DNA from: an uncultured bacterium | GTDB lineage: Bacteria > Gemmatimonadota > Gemmatimonadetes > Longimicrobiales > RSA9 | NCBI GenBank assembly: GCA_937889645.1 | Contig: CALBZE010000128.1 | Coordinates: 1-11,237, forward strand | Direction of reading: 5' to 3' | Length of the DNA: 11,237 nucleotides | Shown here: in pieces, positions 1-6,601 of the stretch | How positions within the stretch are numbered: the stretch's first letter is position 1 | Layout of the letters: the number at the start of each line of letters is the position of its first letter | The notes under the pieces: generated by a model | Seen by the model: only the letters and a program-made list of their open reading frames with translations | Databases searched by the model: none | What the model was told of the DNA's origin: nothing | Program-made: the position numbers and the translations under genes

Positions 1-2737
1 CCCCCCTACCTCCCCCCACCCCCTCCAACTCCGCCGCCTCCTCCGCCCGCCCCTGCGCCCGATAGAACCGCGCCAGGTTCTCCCGCGCGTCGCGCGTCGC
101 GTAGTCGTCCGACCCGCGATCGGCGAGGAGCGCGGCGTGGCTGTCGACGAGGAGTCGTTCGCCGGCGGCGACGTCGCCCGTGGCGGCGAGCGCGGCGCCG
201 AGGTCGCTTCGCACGACGTGGAGCCGCCAGTGCCCATCTGGGAGCTGCGCTTCGAGCGCCTCCAGGCTGTTCCGCAGCAGCGGCAGCCCCTCCGCCGCCC
301 GCCCCGCCGCCGTCAGCGTGCGGCCCAGGCTCGCCCGTGCGAGCGCGGCGTAGATGTGGTCCGCGCCCAGCGTCGCCTCGAGCGCGGCCAGCGACGCGCG
401 CAGCAGCCGCTCCGCCTCGGCGTAGTCGCCGACGGCGTGGCGGTTCAGCGCCAGGTTGCGCCGCAGCGTCGCGAGGCGTGGATCCTCGGCATCGAGCGAC
501 GACTCCAGGATGCGGAGCGCCTCGCGGTAATACGGCTCCGCGTCGTCGTATCTCGCCAGGTCGTCCAGGAGCGTGGCGAGGTTCTCCGAGAAGAAACCGA
601 CGTGCGGGTGGTCGGGGCCGAACGCGCCCCGGGCGATGGACAGCGCCTCGCGGTAGTACGGCTCGGCCTCGGCGTGTCGGCCCTGGTAGTGGATCGAGCT
701 GGCGAGGTTGTTGTAGACCGCGGCGAGCTGCGGATGGTCGGGGCCGAAGATCCGACGGTCGATCTCGACCGCCTCGCGCAGGAGCGGCTCCGCCTTCGCG
801 TGCTCGTCGATGTTCGCGTAGTACGAGGCGAGGTTGTTGAGCATGGCGGCGTAGCGCTGGCCGTCCGGCTCCCAGCGCCGGACGAGCGCGAGCGCCTCCT
901 CGTGGTGCGCGACCGCCTCGTCGTGCCGGCCGAGCACCCCGAGCGCGCCGCCGCGGTAGCTGAGCACGCTGGCGTAGACCGAATCCGGCGCCCACCCCTG
1001 CGTCGCATAGATCGACAGGACCGCCTCGGTCAGCGTGTCGACGGCGACGGACCCGCCGCGCCGGTCGGCGACCTCGGCGAGGAAGGTCAGCACCGCCGCG
1101 CGCTCGCGCAGGCCGGCGGGCGACGACGGGATCGCCGCGAGCGCCTCTTCCAGCAGCGCCTCCGCCTCCCCGTACAGCCCCAGGTTCGTGTACACCTCGC
1201 CCATCGTCGCGAGCGTGCGCACGCGCACCTCCGGCTGGTCGGCCAGCTCCGCGCGCACGCGCTCGACGCCGCGCGCGACCAGGTCGCGCGCCCGCAGCGT
1301 GTCGAGGCGTTCCGGCTTGAACGGGTCCGCCGCGGCGAACAGCCCGATCACGAAGCCGGCGACCTGCTCGGCGCGGGCGCGTTCGATCCGCGCCTCGTCG
1401 CGTTCGCGCGCCGCCCGACCGGCCTGCCAGAGCGCGGCGCCCAGCCCGCCGAAGAGCGAGAGGACGACCGCCGCCGCGGCCGCGACGCCCACGCGATGCC
1501 GCCGCACGAAGCTCGCCGCCCGGTAGCCGAACGACGGCGCGCGCGCCTCGACAGGGAACCCCGCCAGGTGCCGCTCGACGTCCGCCAGCAGCTGTCCCGC
1601 CGACGCGTACCGCCGTGCCGGATCGCGCGCCAGCGCTGTCGCGACGATGGCGTCCAGGTCGCCGCGCAGGCGACGTCGCAGCCGATCCGGCGTCGTGCCC
1701 CGCCGCCGCGCGATCTCCTCGAGCGACGCGGCGCCCTCCGCGTCCGGCGACCCTCCCGGTGCCCGCGCCAGCGTCGCGCTCGGGCGAACCGCGTCCGCGC
1801 CGCCCGTCGGCCGGCGGCCGGTCAGCAGCTCGAACAGCAGCACGCCGAGCGAGTAGACGTCCGTCGCCGTCGTGACCGGCTCGCCGGAAAGCTGCTCCGG
1901 CGCCGCGTACTCGGGCGTGAAGATGCGCAGCTCCGCGCGGGTCAGCGGCGCGGCGTACGCCGGTCCCACCGCCCCCGCGCCGCCCGCGATCGCCGGATCC
2001 AGCAGCTTCGCGATCCCGAAGTCCAGCAGCTTCACCGTGCCGTCGGGCTGGACCAGGATGTTCGACGGCTTGATGTCGCGGTGGACGACGAGGTTCTGGT
2101 GGGCGAACTGGACCGCGCGGCAGACGTCGGCGAAGAGGCGCAGCCGGTCGTCGATCGAGAGGCGCGCGTCGTCGCAGTGCCGCGTGATCGGCACGCCCTC
2201 GATGTACTCCATGACGAGGTACGGCCGGCCGTCCGGCGTCGCGCCGCCGTCGTACAAGCGCGCGATGTTCGGGTGCTCGAGCGAGGCGAGGATCTGGCGC
2301 TCGTAGCGGAAGCGGAGGAGGATGTCGTCGGTGTCCATCCCGCGCCGCACGACCTTCAGCGCGACGCGCTTCTGGAACTCCGCGTCGTCGCGCTCGGCGA
2401 GGTAGACGGTGCCCATCCCGCCGCGGCCGATCTCGCGGAGCAGACGGTACGCGCCCACGCGCGCGCCCGCGGGGAGCGGGCCGTCGTCGGCCGCGACGTC
2501 GGCCATCTCCCGCCCGAGCGACGCCAGCAGTGTGTCGGCGTAGTCGGTGACGGACTCGCCCAGCGCCTTCTCGGCGGTCTCGACCTTCGACAGCAGCCGG
2601 GCGACGGCGTCGTAGAGCGCGGCGTCGCCCTCGCACGCGCGCGCGAGCCATTCCAGGCGCCGCTCCGGCGGCTCGTCCAGCGCGGCCTCGAAGAGCCGGT
2701 CGATCCGCTCCCAGCGGTCGGGGGTGAGGTCCTTCAT
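1..2737 (-). CDS. Ser/Thr protein kinase with one transmembrane span and C-terminal TPR repeats (3' end outside window)
   Basis: Membrane-anchored Hanks-type Ser/Thr kinase. Reading from the ATG at 2737, 912 codons are open to the window edge. After about 90 N-terminal residues, a complete catalytic domain follows: glycine loop IGRGGMG (about 103-109), ATP-binding Lys about 128 in VALKVV, HRDIKPSN with catalytic Asp about 221, DFG Asp about 239, and an EYAAPEQ segment. A hydrophobic stretch at about 414-438, after RRHR, is a single membrane span. The remaining 450 or so residues are TPRs of the roughly 42-residue kinesin-light-chain type, with several copies of the pattern EAEPYYREAL. The kinase should therefore be cytoplasmic and the TPR part periplasmic. 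The ATG overlaps the stop of the upstream sigma gene (ATGA), implying translational coupling and a shared role. All catalytic residues are present, so it should be active. The stop is not seen; a G-rich run at the edge makes the last residues uncertain. Confidence 0.93.
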   Translation of the reverse strand, partial: MKDLTPDRWERIDRLFEAALDEPPERRLEWLARACEGDAALYDAVARLLSKVETAEKALGESVTDYADTLLASLGREMADVAADDGPLPAGARVGAYRLLREIGRGGMGTVYLAERDDAEFQKRVALKVVRRGMDTDDILLRFRYERQILASLEHPNIARLYDGGATPDGRPYLVMEYIEGVPITRHCDDARLSIDDRLRLFADVCRAVQFAHQNLVVHRDIKPSNILVQPDGTVKLLDFGIAKLLDPAIAGGAGAVGPAYAAPLTRAELRIFTPEYAAPEQLSGEPVTTATDVYSLGVLLFELLTGRRPTGGADAVRPSATLARAPGGSPDAEGAASLEEIARRRGTTPDRLRRRLRGDLDAIVATALARDPARRYASAGQLLADVERHLAGFPVEARAPSFGYRAASFVRRHRVGVAAAAAVVLSLFGGLGAALWQAGRAARERDEARIERARAEQVAGFVIGLFAAADPFKPERLDTLRARDLVARGVERVRAELADQPEVRVRTLATMGEVYTNLGLYGEAEALLEEALAAIPSSPAGLRERAAVLTFLAEVADRRGGSVAVDTLTEAVLSIYATQGWAPDSVYASVLSYRGGALGVLGRHDEAVAHHEEALALVRRWEPDGQRYAAMLNNLASYYANIDEHAKAEPLLREAVEIDRRIFGPDHPQLAAVYNNLASSIHYQGRHAEAEPYYREALSIARGAFGPDHPHVGFFSENLATLLDDLARYDDAEPYYREALRILESSLDAEDPRLATLRRNLALNRHAVGDYAEAERLLRASLAALEATLGADHIYAALARASLGRTLTAAGRAAEGLPLLRNSLEALEAQLPDGHWRLHVVRSDLGAALAATGDVAAGERLLVDSHAALLADRGSDDYATRDARENLARFYRAQGRAEEAAELEGVGGGRG

Positions 2738-3369
2738 GCCTCGCCCGCCGGCGGCCCAGGACGACGCCCGGCGCCCCCGCCGCCCTCCGCGTCCCCTTCG
2801 TCCTCCCCCGTCAGCATCTCGTAGAGCCACGTCCGCGCGCGCATCCAGTCCCGCTTCACGGTGCGGACCGAGACGCCCATCACCTCGGCGATCTCCTCGT
2901 GCGTCAGCCCGCCGAAGAAGCGGTACTCGACGAGCTGGCCGAGCCGCGGGCTCAGGCTCCCGAGCCGCTCGAGCGCCTCGTTCAGCGCGAGCAGGTCGCT
3001 CCCGGACTGTGCGCCGGCCTCCTCGACCTCGATCGAATCCAGCGACACCGGCTCCTCCCTCGCGCCGCGCTTCAGCGCCGAGCGCGCGCGGAGGTGGTCG
3101 ATCAGGACGAACCGCATCGCGCGCGACGCGATCGCCAGGAAATGCGCGCGGTCCGCCCACTCGACGCGGGTCTGGTCGACCAGCCGCACGTAGATCTCGT
3201 GGACGAGCGCCGTCGTGTTCAGCGTCTCGCCCACCCGCCCGCGGCCCAGTCGGAAATGGGCGGCCCGCTTCAGCTCATCGTACGTCAGCGAGAAGAGCTC
3301 GTCGAGCGCCTCTCGGTCGCCCGCGCGGGAGCTGTGCAGGAGGACGGTCGCATCGCGTGAGGTCGTCAT
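2734..3369 (-). CDS. ECF-type RNA polymerase sigma factor (Sigma70_ECF / TIGR02999-like)
   Basis: Alternative sigma factor of 211 residues that would direct RNA polymerase to a specific promoter set. Region 2 covers about residues 15-95, including ALVHEIYVRLVD and HFLAIASRAMRFVLIDHLR. Region 4 covers about 145-195, with the helix-turn-helix LTHEEIAEVMGVSVRTVKRDWMRAR (given in two parts here: LTHEEIAEVMGV and SVRTVKRDWMRAR). This arrangement matches the ECF group common in Acidobacteria and Planctomycetes. The start at 3369 (MTTSRD) is chosen because GGAG lies 10 bases upstream and the family begins here; the frame stays open to 3561, but that extension has no recognisable domain. It is the first gene of an operon with the kinase, overlapping by ATGA. 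No anti-sigma factor is visible. ECF groups linked to Ser/Thr kinases are known to be controlled by phosphorylation, which is the likely arrangement here (inference). Confidence 0.92.
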   Translation of the reverse strand: MTTSRDATVLLHSSRAGDREALDELFSLTYDELKRAAHFRLGRGRVGETLNTTALVHEIYVRLVDQTRVEWADRAHFLAIASRAMRFVLIDHLRARSALKRGAREEPVSLDSIEVEEAGAQSGSDLLALNEALERLGSLSPRLGQLVEYRFFGGLTHEEIAEVMGVSVRTVKRDWMRARTWLYEMLTGEDEGDAEGGGGAGRRPGPPAGEA

Positions 3370-3484
3370 ACGGCCGGGACTCCACGGCACGAGCCGGAGG
3401 TGTGCGATGGCCCCTTTCGGGCCCGGACTGCGATGGAAGGGGAGAGGACCCATCGCGAGAGGTCCTTCGCGCGTTGCACGGCGG

Positions 3485-3513
3485 AGTATAGCGGAACGCC
3501 GGCCGGCGCTCAA
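3485..3513 (-). promoter_or_regulatory. Candidate sigma-70-type promoter of the sigma factor/kinase operon
   Basis: On the minus strand TTGAGC (3513-3508) and TATACT (3490-3485) are separated by exactly 17 bases. This is four of six matches to TTGACA and five of six to TATAAT, in a region otherwise nearly all G and C. Transcription would start near 3478, giving a leader of about 109 bases before the sigma ATG at 3369. The leader contains a small hairpin (AGGACC at 3445-3450 pairing with GGTCCT at 3461-3466). The promoter resembles a housekeeping one, so the operon is probably not transcribed only by its own ECF factor. Not tested experimentally. Confidence 0.6.
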
Positions 3514-3522
3514 GCGCCGGCC
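3501..3522. repeat. 22-bp perfect palindrome overlapping the -35 box (candidate operator or hairpin)
   Basis: GGCCGGCGCT (3501-3510) and AGCGCCGGCC (3513-3522) are perfect inverted copies separated by CA. The -35 hexamer of the operon promoter lies in the centre of this palindrome. It may be an operator for a dimeric regulator acting on the minus-strand operon. Read on the plus strand it is a hairpin followed by TTCTCGTCT, so it could instead act in the 5' leader of the RCC1 gene. A second 10-bp palindrome, GCGACGTCGC, lies at 3539-3548. Confidence 0.5.
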
Positions 3523-3581
3523 TTCTCGTCTCCGTCGGGCGACGTCGCGCGAGTGATCCACACTCTTCGGAGGTGCTTCAT

Positions 3582-5375
3582 ATGGACATTCGGACGACGT
3601 CGCTCCGGACAGCGACCCGGAGCCTCCTGCTCCTCGCCCTCGCCCTCCTCGCCGGCGCGGGCTGCGGCGACGACAAGGACGACGGCGGCGGCAATCCGCT
3701 CGAGCCGCCGACCGGCGGGGGCGGTTCCTTCCAGTTCACCATCGACCCGGCGACGGTGACCGTGCAGCACGGCGCGAGCGCGACGGCCACCATCACGCTG
3801 GTCCGCGTCTCGTTCGACAAGCCGGTCCAGCTCTCGGCCGAGGGGGTGCCCGCCGGCGTGACGGCGAGCTTCTCGCCCGCGACCGTCCCCGGGAACGTGA
3901 CGACCAGCACGCTCACGCTGGCCGCGGCGCCGACCGCGGAGGTCGGCTTGCACGAGTTCACCGTCCGCGCCAAGGCCGACGGCTCGCCCGACCGGACCGC
4001 GCAGATGGCCGTCTACGTCGAACCATCCGACGATCCGGACTTCGAGATCGTGCTCGACGCCGACCGCGTCCACGCCGTCCAGGGCGGCGGGACGATGGTC
4101 GGGATCACGGTCGAGCGGATCGGCGGCTTCGACGAGCAGGTCCAGCTCTCCGTCGAAGGGCTGGCCGACGGCATGGCCGCCATGGTCAACGACCAGCAGC
4201 TCCTCCTCTTCCTCGGCCGTTACGTCCACGTCGGCGACCACACGATCACGATCCGCGGCGACGCCGGCGACAGGACCCGGACCGCGGAGCTCACGGTGCG
4301 CGTCTTCCAGTCCAGGCCCGTCGCCGCCGCGTGGTCCCACTCGCTCGCCATCGCGGAAGACGGCTCGCTCTGGACCTGGGGCCGCAACCACCACGGCCAG
4401 CTCGGGCACGGCGACGCGACCGACCGGAACGCGCCCGCCCGCGTCGGCGCCGACAAGGACTGGATCGCCGTCGCCGGCGGGAACTCGCACAGCGTCGCGT
4501 TGAAGTCGGACGGCACGCTCTGGGTCGCCGGCGACAACGGGTACGGCCAGCTCGGGGTCGCCGGCGCCGAGCACGCGACGTTCCAGCAGGTCGGCACCGA
4601 CAGCGACTGGGTCGCCATCGCGGCGGGCGACGACTTCACCCTCGCCATCAAGGCCGACCGCACCCTCTGGGCCTGGGGCCGCAACCGCTTCGGCCAGCTC
4701 GGCGTCGGGGGCACGGGCAGCCGGAACGTGCCGACCCGGGTCGAGGGCGACGGCTGGGTCCAGGTCGCGGCCGGCTCGGACCACACCGTCGCCGTGAAGG
4801 CGGACGGGACCCTCTGGAGCTGGGGCGACGACACCTACGGCCAGCTCGGCCACAACCCCGACGCGGGCTTCGCCGCGCAGCCCCGCCAGGTCGGCTCGAC
4901 CGGCGACTGGGTCTTCGCCTCCGCCGGCGTCGGCGGCAAGGCCACCCTCGCCATCAAGGACAACGGCACCCTGTGGGCCTGGGGCCGCAACATCAGCGGC
5001 GAACTCGGTCTGGGCGAGGCCGTCGAGGCGACGAGCCCGCAGCAGGTCGGCAGCGCGATGGATTGGGTCAGCGTATCGACCGGCGGCGGGTTCACCCTCG
5101 CGCTCGACGCCGACGGCTTCCTCTGGTCGACCGGCGCCAACTCCCGCGGCCGGCTCGGGATCGCCGAGCCCGGCGAGCACAACCGCTACGAGCTCGTCCA
5201 GGCGCTCGGCAGCGCCTGGGAGTTCGTCTCCGCCGGCGAAGGACACACCCTCGCGATCGGACCGGACGGCCTGCTCTACGCCTGGGGCTCGAACGACTTC
5301 GGCCAGCTCGGCCTCGGCACGGACGCCGTGCAGGGGAACGGCCCGATCCAGAGCATCCGCGCCCGCTGGCCCTGA
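3582..5375 (+). CDS. Lipoprotein with two Ig-like domains and a seven-repeat RCC1 beta-propeller
   Basis: Probable surface or periplasmic lipoprotein of 597 residues. The N-terminus has a charged start, a leucine-rich stretch and LLAGAGC with Cys28 as the likely lipidated residue (Gly at -3 is atypical for a lipobox). An acidic, Gly/Pro-rich linker follows. Two beta-sandwich modules (about 49-147 and 151-245) resemble bacterial Ig-like repeats (pattern PVQLSAEGVPAGVTASFSP). The rest is seven RCC1 repeats, with the (H/F)(S/T)(L/V)A(I/V/L)...DG.L(W/Y)..G.N..GQLG motif starting at residues 253, 303, 352, 401, 454, 504 and 555. Seven is the number needed to close one RCC1-type propeller. Start: GGAGG at 3569-3573, 8 bases before the ATG at 3582; an in-frame GTG at 3573 overlaps that site and is less likely. 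It is divergent from the ECF/kinase operon and precedes an outer-membrane protein gene. In bacteria such propellers mostly serve as binding surfaces; the ligand is unknown. Confidence 0.9.
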   Translation: MDIRTTSLRTATRSLLLLALALLAGAGCGDDKDDGGGNPLEPPTGGGGSFQFTIDPATVTVQHGASATATITLVRVSFDKPVQLSAEGVPAGVTASFSPATVPGNVTTSTLTLAAAPTAEVGLHEFTVRAKADGSPDRTAQMAVYVEPSDDPDFEIVLDADRVHAVQGGGTMVGITVERIGGFDEQVQLSVEGLADGMAAMVNDQQLLLFLGRYVHVGDHTITIRGDAGDRTRTAELTVRVFQSRPVAAAWSHSLAIAEDGSLWTWGRNHHGQLGHGDATDRNAPARVGADKDWIAVAGGNSHSVALKSDGTLWVAGDNGYGQLGVAGAEHATFQQVGTDSDWVAIAAGDDFTLAIKADRTLWAWGRNRFGQLGVGGTGSRNVPTRVEGDGWVQVAAGSDHTVAVKADGTLWSWGDDTYGQLGHNPDAGFAAQPRQVGSTGDWVFASAGVGGKATLAIKDNGTLWAWGRNISGELGLGEAVEATSPQQVGSAMDWVSVSTGGGFTLALDADGFLWSTGANSRGRLGIAEPGEHNRYELVQALGSAWEFVSAGEGHTLAIGPDGLLYAWGSNDFGQLGLGTDAVQGNGPIQSIRARWP

Positions 5376-5392
5376 CCACTCGCGACCACTCA

Positions 5393-5419
5393 CCGGAGGC
5401 GCCGCCTCGGCGCCTCCGG
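5393..5419 (+). terminator. Perfect 11-bp hairpin between the RCC1 gene and the beta-barrel gene
   Basis: CCGGAGGCGCC (5393-5403), loop GCCTC, GGCGCCTCCGG (5409-5419). It lies 17 bases after the RCC1 stop and ends 37 bases before the next ATG. The following sequence (ATCGGTTCTCTCC) is only weakly T-rich, so termination may be partial. It could set different expression levels for the two genes or protect the 3' end of the upstream message. If it terminates fully, the next gene needs its own promoter in the remaining 37 bases, and none is evident. Confidence 0.55.
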
Positions 5420-5442
5420 ATCGGTTCTCTCCACCCAACGTG

Positions 5443-5449
5443 AAGGAGG
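5443..5449 (+). promoter_or_regulatory. Strong ribosome binding site of the beta-barrel gene
   Basis: AAGGAGG sits 7 bases before the ATG at 5457, close to a full anti-Shine-Dalgarno match. It decides the start and predicts high translation, as usual for abundant outer-membrane proteins. Confidence 0.8.
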
Positions 5450-5456
5450 AAAAACG

Positions 5457-5981
5457 ATGTCTCGAGTCGTTCGAATCGCCGCGATCGTCGCCGCGCTGGC
5501 CGCTTTCGCACGGCCGGCCGCGGCTCAGGAAGGGTTCCGCCTCGGCTACACCGACGTCGGCGCCACGATCGGCGTCGGCGGGATCGGCTCCGCATCCGTC
5601 GCCATCGGCCTGCGCGGCGAGCACGCGCTCCGCAGCATGCCCGACCTCGGCGACGGCGTCCTCGGCGTCCAGGTCGGCCTCGACTACTACTCGTGGGGCG
5701 AGCCGGGCTTCAAGTGGACATACGTCCCGATCGGCGCCACCGCGAACTACCACTTCCAGCTCGAGAACACGAAGCTCGACCCGTTCGTCGGCGTCGGCCT
5801 CGGCTACTCGATCGTCTCCTGCGACTACAGCGGCTTCGGCGACCTGTGCGCCAACAGCTCGCTCTACTTCATCGGCAGGGCGGGCGGCCGCTACTTCGTG
5901 AACGAGAAGGTGGCGCTCTACGGCGACGTCGGCGCGGGCGCGGCGACGTTGAACCTCGGGGTAACGATGCGGGTGAAGTAG
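5457..5981 (+). CDS. Small outer-membrane beta-barrel protein
   Basis: Exported protein of 174 residues. The first 23 residues form a clear signal peptide (Arg at 3 and 6, Ala/Val/Ile core, cleavage after AAA before Gln24). The mature part of about 150 residues alternates polar and hydrophobic residues, with aromatic and Gly-rich strands such as VGLDYYSWG, YVPIGATANYHF, PFVGVGLGYSIV and LYFIGRAGGRYF. This pattern and length fit an eight-stranded barrel of the OmpA-like or OprG-like class. Two Cys residues flank a loop (CDYSGFGDLC), possibly a disulfide. The final residues (VTMRVK) lack the usual C-terminal aromatic. It follows the RCC1 lipoprotein on the same strand and ends at a strong terminator. 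Its specific function is unknown; it could be a structural protein or a partner of the lipoprotein. Confidence 0.85.
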   Translation: MSRVVRIAAIVAALAAFARPAAAQEGFRLGYTDVGATIGVGGIGSASVAIGLRGEHALRSMPDLGDGVLGVQVGLDYYSWGEPGFKWTYVPIGATANYHFQLENTKLDPFVGVGLGYSIVSCDYSGFGDLCANSSLYFIGRAGGRYFVNEKVALYGDVGAGAATLNLGVTMRVK

Positions 5982-6002
5982 CGCGCATCGCGTGCGGGTG
6001 AG

Positions 6003-6041
6003 GCGGGCCGCGTCACGCGGGTGACGCGGCCCGCGACTTTT
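6003..6041 (+). terminator. Intrinsic terminator after the beta-barrel gene
   Basis: GCGGGCCGCGTCAC (6003-6016), loop GCGG, GTGACGCGGCCCGC (6021-6034): a perfect 14-bp stem, followed by GACTTTT. It lies 21 bases past the stop of the beta-barrel gene and is the best terminator in the window. It closes the plus-strand transcript. Confidence 0.85.
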
Positions 6042-6103
6042 CAAAGACGGCCTCGTCGCGTGACACCTTCGGTGCGCGGCGGGGCTGTTGTGCGTCCGCG
6101 GAG

Positions 6104-6133
6104 GCCGGCGGGGGCGTGGGCGCCCCCGCCGGC
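6104..6133 (-). terminator. Second perfect hairpin in the convergent gap, probably ending the minus-strand VOC transcript
   Basis: GCCGGCGGGGGCG (6104-6116), loop TGGG, CGCCCCCGCCGGC (6121-6133): a perfect 13-bp stem, 55 bases past the VOC stop on the minus strand. No T-tract follows on either strand. Its position suggests a terminator or 3'-end stabiliser for the minus-strand operon, back to back with the plus-strand terminator at 6003-6041. Confidence 0.5.
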
Positions 6134-6188
6134 ACGTCGATGCGCGACCCACGTTGTGGCGGCGAGCCCCGACGGCTGCGCCCCCACC

Positions 6189-6584
6189 TCAAACGGCCTC
6201 GGCGAGAACCCTCGGGAGGGCCTCCGACTGGTAGAACGAGACGATGTGGCCGTCCGGGTCCTTGATGTCGGCGCTCCAGCCGCCGGGCGCCTCGGTGACG
6301 GGCGTCACGATCTCCACGCCCGCGGCCGCGAGCGACGCGACGAGCGTGTCGATACCTCCCTCGGCAAGCCCGAAGACGATGCCCGGCGTGTTGCCCGGCT
6401 GCGGATCGCCCGGGAAGACGAGCATCTCGACCTCGCCGCCGATCTTCGCCAGGAGCCAGATCGAACCGTCCTCTTCCACGTTGCGCGTGAACCGGATCCC
6501 GAGGTGCTCCGTGTAGAATCGTTCCGTCGCCTCGACGTCCCGGACGTTGAGAATGACCGCCAAACTGTCGAACTTCGGCTGCAT
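6189..6584 (-). CDS. VOC-superfamily (glyoxalase/bleomycin-resistance fold) protein
   Basis: Small cytoplasmic protein of 131 residues with the paired beta-alpha-beta-beta-beta modules of the vicinal oxygen chelate fold. The first module has LNVRDVEATERFYTEHLGI. The second runs from about residue 75 (GIDTLVASLAAAGVEIVTPV) to the closing DIKDPDGHIVSFYQS. Members include glyoxalases, dioxygenases and drug-binding proteins, and usually use a metal. Here the position after DPDGH that often carries a metal-binding Glu is Ser, and the first strand has Asn where His is common, so metal use is doubtful and a ligand-binding role is possible. Start: GGAGG 5 bases before the ATG at 6584. The gene begins 17 bases after the stop of the sigma-like gene, so the two are almost certainly co-transcribed. 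The substrate cannot be told from sequence. Confidence 0.88.
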   Translation of the reverse strand: MQPKFDSLAVILNVRDVEATERFYTEHLGIRFTRNVEEDGSIWLLAKIGGEVEMLVFPGDPQPGNTPGIVFGLAEGGIDTLVASLAAAGVEIVTPVTEAPGGWSADIKDPDGHIVSFYQSEALPRVLAEAV

Positions 6585-6601
6585 GCGACCCTCCGTTTGA
6601 G

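Noticed and set aside
6..2651. Long minus-strand open frame one base out of phase with the kinase
   Set aside because: Extremely Arg/Ala/Gly-rich with no domain; the adjacent frame has complete kinase motifs and TPRs.
137..2824. Very long open frame on the plus strand opposite the kinase
   Set aside because: Arg/Val/Glu-rich composition with no motif; it is the antisense of a GC-rich gene whose kinase and TPR motifs are unmistakable.
3370..3561. N-terminal extension of the ECF sigma factor
   Set aside because: Open but Arg/Gly-rich and unlike sigma factors; it covers the candidate promoter, and a Shine-Dalgarno site precedes the ATG at 3369.
3582..5375. Repeat array at DNA level (CRISPR-like or tandem repeat)
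   Set aside because: The roughly 150-bp periodicity comes from diverged RCC1 codons, not from identical repeats with spacers.
3510..6152. 880-codon open frame antisense to the RCC1 and beta-barrel genes
   Set aside because: Low-complexity Val/Ala/Asp/Arg product mirroring the RCC1 repeats; sense genes have ribosome sites, signal peptides and terminators.
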